Assembly: GCA_030681635.1 (NCBI GenBank)
Contig: JAUXRT010000736.1
Location: 1 to 12,139, forward strand
From: Reyranella sp.
GTDB lineage: Bacteria > Pseudomonadota > Alphaproteobacteria > Reyranellales > Reyranellaceae
DNA: 12,139 nucleotides
Reading direction: 5' to 3'
The position numbers were made by a program, and so were the translations under genes. Numbering within the stretch: the first letter of the stretch is position 1; each line of letters opens with the position of its first letter. The notes below the pieces were generated by a model, which saw only the letters and a list, made by a program, of their open reading frames with translations, did no database searches and had not been told where the DNA came from. Positions 1 to 5,703 of this stretch are shown piece after piece.

Positions 1-1163
1 AGCAGGGCGGGCCGTCGACCGATCCGCCGCAGTACGCCTGGTTGCGCAGCCTGATCGATATCCTCGACAAGGCGCCCAACGCCGAGGAATTGCTCGAGCA
101 TACCAAGCTCGAGATGTTCCAGGATCAGGTGTTCTGCTTCACGCCCAAGGGCAAGCTGATCGCCCTGCCGCGCGGCGCGACGCCGATCGACTTTGCCTAT
201 GCCGTGCACAGCCAGGTCGGCGACACCTGTGTCGGCGCCAAGATCAACGGCCGTATGCTGCCGCTGCGCACGCAGCTCTCCAACGGCGACCAGGTCGACA
301 TCGTCACCTCGAAGGCGCAGACACCGTCGCCGACGTGGGAACGCTTCGTGGTCACCGGCAAGGCCAAGGCCGCCATCCGGCGCTTCATCCGCACGCGCCA
401 GCGCGAGCAGTACATCCAGCTCGGCAAGTCTCTGCTCGACAAGGCATTCCACGAGGAAGGTTACGAGGCAACGGAGAAGGGCCTCGACGGCGTGCGCGCC
501 AATTTCAAGCAGGCGACGACCGACGATCTCGTCGCCGCCGTCGGGGCGGGCCTGGTCGGTGCGCGCGAGGTGCTGACCGCGGTCTATCCGGGCCTCAAGC
601 AGCAGCGGCCCGGCTCGAGAGGGGGCGGTGCCGACGTCGTGCCGATCTCGCGCGCGCGCAACAAGTCCGCGAAGGCGGGTGAGGGCGGGCGGGGCAACAA
701 GGAGGCCGGCCAGATCGCGATCCGCGGCCTGATTCCAGGCATGGCCGTTCATTTCGCCCGCTGCTGTCATCCGCTACCGGGTGACCGCATCGTCGGCATC
801 ATCACGACCGGCAAGGGCGTCACGATCCACACGATCGACTGCGCCACGCTCGAGAGCTTCTCAGAGGCACCGGAGCGCTGGATCGACGTCGGTTGGGATT
901 CGGTCGGCGAGGGCGCCGCGACCGTCTATACCGGCCGTCTCAAGATCACGGTGGCCAACCAGCCGGGCAGCCTGTCCAGCCTGTCGACGGTGATCGCCCG
1001 CCACGAAGGCAACATCTCGAACCTGCGCATCGTCAACCGGTCCATGGATTTCTTCGACATGGTGATCGATGTCGAGGTCGCCGACGTGAAGCATCTTGCC
1101 GACATCACCGCGGCGCTTCGCGCGACGCCGGCCATCAATGCCGTCGAGCGCGCGCGCAATTGA
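1..1163 (+). CDS. relA: Bifunctional (p)ppGpp synthetase/hydrolase, RelA/SpoT family (C-terminal part, 5' end outside window)
   Basis: The frame is open from the window edge (first full codon at base 3) to TGA at 1161-1163, giving about 386 residues. This is roughly the C-terminal half of a Rel/SpoT enzyme, which makes and degrades the stringent-response alarmone (p)ppGpp. The regulatory half is visible in order. A TGS domain starts near base 117 (FCFTPKGKLIALPRGATPID) and is followed by a helical region. A Gly/Lys/Arg-rich linker lies at about 600-720. The zinc-finger/RIS segment has His-x3-Cys-Cys-His-Pro at 750-773. A C-terminal ACT domain spans about 933-1150 (ITVANQPGSLSSLS). The hydrolase and synthetase domains lie upstream of the window, so it cannot be checked whether both are active. 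Alphaproteobacteria usually carry one long bifunctional enzyme (Rsh), the likeliest identity. It is followed after 35 bases by pdxJ on the same strand. Confidence 0.95.
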   Translation, partial: QGGPSTDPPQYAWLRSLIDILDKAPNAEELLEHTKLEMFQDQVFCFTPKGKLIALPRGATPIDFAYAVHSQVGDTCVGAKINGRMLPLRTQLSNGDQVDIVTSKAQTPSPTWERFVVTGKAKAAIRRFIRTRQREQYIQLGKSLLDKAFHEEGYEATEKGLDGVRANFKQATTDDLVAAVGAGLVGAREVLTAVYPGLKQQRPGSRGGGADVVPISRARNKSAKAGEGGRGNKEAGQIAIRGLIPGMAVHFARCCHPLPGDRIVGIITTGKGVTIHTIDCATLESFSEAPERWIDVGWDSVGEGAATVYTGRLKITVANQPGSLSSLSTVIARHEGNISNLRIVNRSMDFFDMVIDVEVADVKHLADITAALRATPAINAVERARN

Positions 1164-1198
1164 CCTGTTCCCGCCTCACCATCTCGCGAAAGTAGAGA

Positions 1199-1951
1199 AT
1201 GTCCACGCAGTCCCGTTTGCGTCTTGGAGTGAACATCGATCACGTGGCGACCGTGCGCAACGCGCGCGGCGGCCATTTGCCTGATCCGCTGCGGGCCGCG
1301 CGTCTCGCCGAGGCCGCCGGCGCCGACGGCATCACCGCGCATCTGCGCGAAGACCGTCGGCATATCATCGACGGTGACATCGAGGGCCTCATGCGTGAGC
1401 TCAAGGTGCCGCTCAATTTCGAGATGGCGGCGACCGAAGAGATGGTCGACATCGCCTTGCGCCACCGCCCGCACGCGGCCTGCATCGTGCCGGAGAAGCG
1501 CGAGGAGAGGACGACCGAAGGCGGGCTCGACGCGGCCGGCCAGCACAATCACCTGAAGCCGATGATTGCCAGGCTGCGCGACGCCGGCATCCGCGTGTCG
1601 TTGTTCATCGAGGCCGATCCGCGCCAGCTCGAGGCGGCGGTCACTTTGGGCGCGCCGGTCGTCGAACTGCATACCGGCCGCTACTGCGAGATCGAGGGTG
1701 CGGCCAAGCAGGCCGAACTTGTCCGCATCGCCAAGGCCGCCGCACTCTGTGCCAAGCTCGGCCTCGAGTGCCATGCCGGGCACGGGTTGAGCTACAGCGA
1801 CGTGGGTCCGATCGCGGCCATTCCAGAGGTCCGCGAACTCAACATCGGCCACTTCCTGATCGGTGAGGCGATTTTCGTTGGCCTCGAGCCCGCGATCCGG
1901 GAAATGCGGCGCATCATGGATGCGGCGCGCGCACCGGGGGCGGCCGCGTGA
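1199..1951 (+). CDS. pdxJ: Pyridoxine 5'-phosphate synthase PdxJ
   Basis: This is a 250-residue cytosolic TIM-barrel enzyme. It condenses 1-deoxy-D-xylulose 5-phosphate with 3-amino-2-oxopropyl phosphate to form pyridoxine 5'-phosphate, the ring-closing step of DXP-dependent vitamin B6 synthesis. The family signature LGVNIDHVATVRNARGG is at residues 9-25. His48 (in AHLRED), Glu75 (in NFEMA) and His195 (in AGHGLSY) match by motif the catalytic His, Glu and His of E. coli PdxJ. VPEKREERTTEGGLD and LNIGHFLIGEA are further family blocks. Length is normal. The ATG at 1199 gives the expected short N-terminus, although its Shine-Dalgarno is weak (AGTAGAGA). The stop overlaps the acpS start as GTGA, which suggests translational coupling. 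A pdxJ-acpS pair is a common proteobacterial arrangement. Confidence 0.97.
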   Translation: MSTQSRLRLGVNIDHVATVRNARGGHLPDPLRAARLAEAAGADGITAHLREDRRHIIDGDIEGLMRELKVPLNFEMAATEEMVDIALRHRPHAACIVPEKREERTTEGGLDAAGQHNHLKPMIARLRDAGIRVSLFIEADPRQLEAAVTLGAPVVELHTGRYCEIEGAAKQAELVRIAKAAALCAKLGLECHAGHGLSYSDVGPIAAIPEVRELNIGHFLIGEAIFVGLEPAIREMRRIMDAARAPGAAA

Positions 1952-2349
1952 TCCTGGGCATCGGCAACGATCTTTGCGACATCAGGCGAATCGAGAAATC
2001 GCTGGCGCGGTTCGGCGACCGTTTTGTGCAGCGGATTTTCACTCCAGTTGAACAATCGCGCTCCGAAGGGCGCGCCACCCGGGCGGCGAGCTACGCCAAG
2101 CGGTTCGCGGCCAAGGAGGCCTGTTCCAAGGCGCTGGGCACGGGGCTCCGCCGCGGCGTCTTCTGGCGCGACATGGGTGTCATAAATCAGCGCGGCGGCA
2201 AGCCGACGATGGCGCTGACGGGCGGGGCGCTGGCGCGGCTGCAGGAGATCACGCCGGCGGGCATGTCGCCGCAGATCGACCTCACTTTGACGGATGAGTA
2301 TCCCCTGGCGCAGGCGATCGTGATTATTTCTGCAGTGGCCAAGCCATGA
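1948..2349 (+). CDS. acpS: Holo-[acyl-carrier-protein] synthase AcpS
   Basis: This 133-residue phosphopantetheinyl transferase moves 4'-phosphopantetheine from CoA onto a serine of apo-ACP, activating ACP for fatty acid synthesis. The N-terminal block ILGIGNDLCDIRRIE holds Asp8, the expected Mg2+ ligand. The second signature RFAAKEACSKALG holds Glu57, the second metal ligand. Both match AcpS-type rather than Sfp-type enzymes, and the length is typical. The start is GTG at 1948, overlapping the pdxJ stop (GTGA). No other start gives an intact N-terminal motif, so translation probably depends on ribosomes finishing pdxJ. A 108-base gap follows before lepB. Confidence 0.97.
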   Translation: MILGIGNDLCDIRRIEKSLARFGDRFVQRIFTPVEQSRSEGRATRAASYAKRFAAKEACSKALGTGLRRGVFWRDMGVINQRGGKPTMALTGGALARLQEITPAGMSPQIDLTLTDEYPLAQAIVIISAVAKP

Positions 2350-2401
2350 GTTGGGTTCCAGCCCTGGTGAATTGCGACGCTCCCATGTCGCGGCCGGGGC
2401 G

Positions 2402-2430
2402 GGAGACACGCGCTCCGGGCCCTGCTATAG
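2402..2430 (+). promoter_or_regulatory. Candidate promoter for the lepB-rnc-era group
   Basis: In the acpS-lepB gap, CTATAG at 2425-2430 matches 5 of 6 bases of the CTATAT -10 box often seen in alphaproteobacterial housekeeping promoters. At 17-base spacing upstream, GGAGAC (2402-2407) matches only 3 of 6 of CTTGAC. A start near 2437 would leave a leader of about 20 bases before the lepB ATG. The -10 sits in the loop and arm of the inverted repeat at 2415-2436. This is a motif-only inference. Confidence 0.35.
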
Positions 2431-2436
2431 GCCCGG
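2415..2436 (+). repeat. Inverted repeat (7-base arms, 8-base loop) upstream of lepB
   Basis: CCGGGCC (2415-2421) and GGCCCGG (2430-2436) are perfect reverse complements separated by CTGCTATA. The GC-rich stem could form in RNA or DNA. It is followed by CTCGTTTGAA, not a real T tract, so it is not a convincing intrinsic terminator. It overlaps the candidate -10 box and ends 21 bases before the lepB start, so it could be an operator or a chance palindrome in GC-rich DNA. Confidence 0.45.
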
Positions 2437-2457
2437 CTCGTTTGAACTGGAACGGCG

Positions 2458-3282
2458 ATGACGGACGTGGCTGAGCGGCGGAAGCGCGGGCAGGACAAGG
2501 CGGGCGGCTGGGGTGAAACCGTCCGCACGGTGGTCTATGCCGTTTTGATCGCGCTGGTTGTGCGCACGTTCGCCATCGAGCCGTTCAACATTCCGAGCGG
2601 GTCGATGATCCCGACCCTGTTGGTTGGCGACTATCTGTTCGTCTCGAAATATTCCTACGGCTACAGCAAGCACTCCTTCCCGTTCTCGGCGGGCCTGTTC
2701 CCGGGCCGCATCTTCGGCAGCCCACCCGAGCGCGGCGACGTCGCCGTGTTCAAGTATCCCGGCGACCAGGGCCAGGGTGTGAACCGCACCGACTACATCA
2801 AGCGTATCGTCGGCATGCCGGGCGACCGTATCCAGATGATGAACGGCGTGCTCCACATCAATGGCACGGCGGTGCCGCGCCTGCGCATCGGCGACTATGT
2901 GAGAGGCACCAACGGTCACTATCAGAAGGGCACGCTCTACAGCGAGCAGCTGCCGAACGGCCGGCGCTACACGGTGCTCGAGTACAACGACAATGGTCCG
3001 GCCGACAACACGCCGGAATTCCTCGTGCCTGCTGGCAGCTATTTCGTGATGGGTGACAATCGCGACGATTCGCTCGACAGTCGCACGCGGCTGATGCTGC
3101 GTGATTTCGCCGGCTCGACCCGCGATCGCGACCAGCTGGGCTGGTACGTGCCCTCCGAAAATCTCGTCGGACGCGCCGAATTCATCTTCTTCTCGCACGA
3201 TCCGACGGTCGCCGGTTGGTTGGAGCCGTGGAAATGGCCGGAGGCCATCCGCTTCAATCGCTTCTTCATGGCGATCCACTGA
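2458..3282 (+). CDS. lepB: Signal peptidase I LepB
   Basis: This 274-residue inner-membrane serine protease of family S26 cleaves signal peptides from Sec- and Tat-exported preproteins on the periplasmic face. A basic N-terminus (ERRKRGQDK) precedes one hydrophobic helix at about residues 22-38. The nucleophile is Ser49 in IPSGSMIPTL. The general base is Lys115 in DYIKRIVGMPGD. The conserved MGDNRDDSLDSR box begins at Met198. Only one membrane span is seen before the catalytic serine, the usual alphaproteobacterial form, whereas E. coli LepB has two. The ATG at 2458 puts the basic segment directly before the helix. The last 49 bases overlap rnc under its preferred start, so LepB and RNase III are probably coupled as in many proteobacterial lepB-rnc-era operons. 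Its likely clients include the exported TRAP receptors downstream. Confidence 0.97.
   Translation: MTDVAERRKRGQDKAGGWGETVRTVVYAVLIALVVRTFAIEPFNIPSGSMIPTLLVGDYLFVSKYSYGYSKHSFPFSAGLFPGRIFGSPPERGDVAVFKYPGDQGQGVNRTDYIKRIVGMPGDRIQMMNGVLHINGTAVPRLRIGDYVRGTNGHYQKGTLYSEQLPNGRRYTVLEYNDNGPADNTPEFLVPAGSYFVMGDNRDDSLDSRTRLMLRDFAGSTRDRDQLGWYVPSENLVGRAEFIFFSHDPTVAGWLEPWKWPEAIRFNRFFMAIH
3222..3225 (+). promoter_or_regulatory. Shine-Dalgarno favouring an internal rnc start
   Basis: GGAG at 3222-3225 lies 8 bases before the ATG at 3234, inside the lepB coding region. It is the only good ribosome-binding sequence near the possible rnc starts and is the reason 3234 was chosen over TTG 3216, GTG 3228 and a non-standard CTG at 3279. 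It may instead be chance coding sequence (Leu-Glu-Pro of LepB). Confidence 0.35.
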
Positions 3283-3983
3283 ACGCGACCGACGTCGATC
3301 TTGCAGCCCTGGCCGGCAAGATCGGCCACACTTTCGGGCGCGCCGAACTGGCGGCCGAGGCGCTGACCCATCGCGGGGCACTCGACCGCCGGGCCGATCT
3401 GAAGGCGGCTTTTCCCCACGGCAACGAACGGCTGGAGTTCCTCGGCGATCGCGTACTGTCGCTCGCCGTGGCCGACCTGCTGCTGCGCCGGTTCCCGCAC
3501 GAACCCGAGGGCGAACTGGCGCGCCGGCACGCAGCACTCGTGCGCGCCGAGACGCTGGTGGAAATCGCGACGACAATCGGACTCGGTGCCGATATCCGGC
3601 TGGGTGAATCGGAGCGCGGGCAGGGCGGTGTTGTACGACCCACCATTCTCGCCGATGCGCTGGAGGCCTTGCTCGGCGCCGTCTTTCTCGATGCCGGATT
3701 TGCCGTGTCGGCCGTCTGCGTCGAGCGGCTGTGGGGCGATCGGCTCACCAGCCAGGCCGCGGCGCCGCGCGACCCCAAGACGGCGCTGCAGGAATGGGCG
3801 CAGGCCCGGCGCCTGCCGCTGCCGGCCTATCGTGAAGTCGGCCGCGAGGGGCCGCCGCATGCGCCGTTGTTCGTCGTCGATGTCGCGATCAAGGGGCATG
3901 AGCCCGCGCAGGCGCGCGGCGGCAGCAAGCGCGAGGCCGAACGCCTGGCCGCGATCACCCTTCTCGAACGGTTGAACCAGTGA
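3234..3983 (+). CDS. rnc: Ribonuclease III
   Basis: This is a cytosolic double-strand-specific endoribonuclease that processes rRNA precursors and structured mRNAs. With the ATG at 3234 it has 249 residues. The RNase III signature NERLEFLGDRVLSLA starts at residue 64. Glu65, Glu68 and Asp72 correspond by motif to E. coli Glu38, Glu41 and Asp45. Asp141 and Glu144 in ILADALEALLGA correspond to the metal-binding Asp114 and Glu117. A double-stranded-RNA-binding domain runs from about residue 180 to the end (DPKTALQEWAQ, GGSKREAERLAA). The start is uncertain. The domain proper begins around NATDVDLAALAG at base 3282, so the first 16 or so residues encoded inside lepB look dispensable. The only start-like codon at the lepB stop is CTG (3279). 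The stop overlaps the era start. Confidence 0.95.
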   Translation: MAGGHPLQSLLHGDPLNATDVDLAALAGKIGHTFGRAELAAEALTHRGALDRRADLKAAFPHGNERLEFLGDRVLSLAVADLLLRRFPHEPEGELARRHAALVRAETLVEIATTIGLGADIRLGESERGQGGVVRPTILADALEALLGAVFLDAGFAVSAVCVERLWGDRLTSQAAAPRDPKTALQEWAQARRLPLPAYREVGREGPPHAPLFVVDVAIKGHEPAQARGGSKREAERLAAITLLERLNQ

Positions 3984-4915
3984 TGACGACACCGAGCACC
4001 CGGGCAGGATTCGTGGCCATCGTCGGCGCTCCCACTGCCGGCAAGTCGACCCTCGTCAACGCCATGGTCGGATCGAAGGTGAGCATCGTGTCGCCCAAGG
4101 TGCAGACCACGCGCATGCGCGTGATCGGCATCGCCATGGCGGATCTCCCAGATGACGGCCAGGGCGGCGGCCGCGCGCAAGCCATTCTGGTCGATACGCC
4201 CGGCATCTTCCGGGTCGCCAAGCGCCGGCTGGAACGGGCCATGGTGGCGGCCGCCTGGCGCGGCGCCGAGGATGCCGATCTGGTGGCGCTGGTCGTCGAT
4301 GCCGAGCGCGGCATCGGCCAGGAGACACGCGCCATCATCGAGCGGCTGAAGGAATCGCGCGCCCCACGCTTCGTGATCCTCAACAAGATCGATGTCGTGC
4401 CACGCGAGAACCTGCTGGCGCTTACGTCCGAGTTGAACGCCCTGCTGCCGTTCGAGCGGACTTTTATGGTGAGCGCGCTCAAGAACGACGGCGTGGACGA
4501 CGTCCTGAAGACCTTGGCGGCGCTCCTGCCGGCAGGGCCGTTTCTCTACCCCGAGGACCAGGCCGCCGACCTGCCGCTGCGCCTGCTGGCGGCCGAGGTC
4601 ACGCGCGAGCAGGTCTTCCTGCAGCTTCACCAGGAACTGCCCTATGAGGCGGCGGTCGAGACGGAGAAGTGGGAGGATCGCCCCGACGGCAGTGTCCGCA
4701 TCGAACAGATCATCCACGTGCAGCGCGACGGCCAGCGCGCGATCTTCCTCGGCAAGGGCGGCGCCCGTATCAAGCAGATCGGCGCCCGCGCCCGGCACGA
4801 ACTCGCCGAGATGCTGGAGCGGCCGGTGCATCTGTTCCTGCACGTCAAGGTGAGCGAGCGCTGGGCCGACGATCCGTCCCACTACCGCACCATCGGGCTC
4901 GACTACGAGCCCTAG
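3983..4915 (+). CDS. era: GTPase Era
   Basis: This 310-residue GTPase binds the 3' end of 16S rRNA and assists 30S subunit maturation and cell-cycle progression. The P loop GAPTAGKS is at residues 15-22. The G2 threonines follow in QTTRMR. G3 is DTPG at 71-74 and G4 is NKID at 134-137. G5-like SAL and a C-terminal KH domain follow, the latter with the GKGG loop at about 257-260 (IFLGKGGARIKQIG). Between G2 and G3 a Gly/Asp-rich loop (MADLPDDGQGGGRAQ) makes this stretch about nine residues longer than in E. coli Era. The start may be ATG at 3983, sharing one base with the rnc stop, or GTG at 3980, sharing GTGA. Either gives coupling to rnc, in line with the conserved rnc-era pair. Confidence 0.97.
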   Translation: MTTPSTRAGFVAIVGAPTAGKSTLVNAMVGSKVSIVSPKVQTTRMRVIGIAMADLPDDGQGGGRAQAILVDTPGIFRVAKRRLERAMVAAAWRGAEDADLVALVVDAERGIGQETRAIIERLKESRAPRFVILNKIDVVPRENLLALTSELNALLPFERTFMVSALKNDGVDDVLKTLAALLPAGPFLYPEDQAADLPLRLLAAEVTREQVFLQLHQELPYEAAVETEKWEDRPDGSVRIEQIIHVQRDGQRAIFLGKGGARIKQIGARARHELAEMLERPVHLFLHVKVSERWADDPSHYRTIGLDYEP

Positions 4916-4933
4916 CGGGGGCATACCCGAGAC

Positions 4934-5650
4934 ATGGACTGGAGCGATGAAGGCATCGTGCTGTCGGCACGGCCCCATGGTGAAAGTGGTCTCATCGTGT
5001 CGCTCCTGACCCGGGAGCATGGCCGCCACGCAGGCTTCGTTCCGGGCGGCGGTTCGCGCCGCGCGAGTCCGGTCTGGCAACCAGGAAATGTCGTCGAAGT
5101 CGGCTGGCGCGCGCGCCTGTCGGACCAGCTCGGCAATTTTACCGGCGAGCTGCGCGAGCCGCATGCTGCCCGGGCGCTCGACGATGCGGCCGAACTGGCC
5201 GGTCTTTCCGCGGCTTGCGCGGTGACGGATTCGGCGCTGCCCGAGCGTGAGCCGCATCCGGCGATGTTCGATGGCTTCCGGGCCTTCCTGGGCGCGCTCG
5301 GTCATCCCGGTTGGCCGGCGATCTACGTCAGGCTGGAACTGGGTCTGCTGCAGGAACTGGGGTTCGGGCTCGATCTCGACAAATGCGCCGCGACGGGGAC
5401 GACGGAGGACCTGGCCTATGTTTCGCCGAGGACCGGCCGGGCGGTGTCGCGGGCGGCGGCGGGCCCCTACAAGGAGAAGCTCCTGGCGCTGCCGGGGTTT
5501 TTGTCCACCGGCGGATTGCCGTCCGATGACGAACAATTGCGCCTGGGTCTCGATTTGACGGGCTATTTCCTCGAACGGCACGTCTTCTGGCCACACAACA
5601 AGCCCTTGCCTCCCGCTCGGGTGAGATTTATGGAAACGCTCCAGCGCTAG
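4934..5650 (+). CDS. recO: DNA repair protein RecO
   Basis: This 238-residue protein of the RecFOR pathway loads RecA onto SSB-coated single-stranded DNA and anneals complementary strands. The N-terminal OB-fold region reads DEGIVLSARPHGESGLIVSLLTREHG..., the usual RecO opening, and covers about residues 1-75. The helical C-terminal part contains LELGLLQELGFGLDLDKCAATG and YVSPRTGRAVSRAAAGPYKEKLLALP. These blocks are typical of alphaproteobacterial RecO. Only one cysteine (in DKCAATG) lies where some bacteria have a four-Cys zinc finger, so none is expected. It starts at ATG 4934, 18 bases after era, with only a weak G-rich Shine-Dalgarno. The era-recO linkage is widely conserved. A 53-base gap separates it from parC. 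Confidence 0.95.
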   Translation: MDWSDEGIVLSARPHGESGLIVSLLTREHGRHAGFVPGGGSRRASPVWQPGNVVEVGWRARLSDQLGNFTGELREPHAARALDDAAELAGLSAACAVTDSALPEREPHPAMFDGFRAFLGALGHPGWPAIYVRLELGLLQELGFGLDLDKCAATGTTEDLAYVSPRTGRAVSRAAAGPYKEKLLALPGFLSTGGLPSDDEQLRLGLDLTGYFLERHVFWPHNKPLPPARVRFMETLQR

Positions 5651-5703
5651 AATAACAATGGCCGCGGCTCGAATCGCGGTCGGTCCCCTCTCAAGTTCCA
5701 TCG

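Noticed and set aside
600..720. Low-complexity Gly/Lys/Arg-rich stretch in the Rel/SpoT protein as a possible inserted element
   Set aside because: The frame is unbroken and the stretch falls between the helical region and the zinc-finger segment, where a flexible linker is expected.
2415..2436. Reading the acpS-lepB hairpin as an intrinsic terminator
   Set aside because: The stem is followed by CTCGTTTGAA rather than a T run, and co-directional genes continue directly after it.
5662..5679. Small inverted repeat CCGCG/CGCGG in the recO-parC gap
   Set aside because: Arms of 5 GC-only bases with an 8-base loop and no T tract are expected by chance in DNA of this composition.
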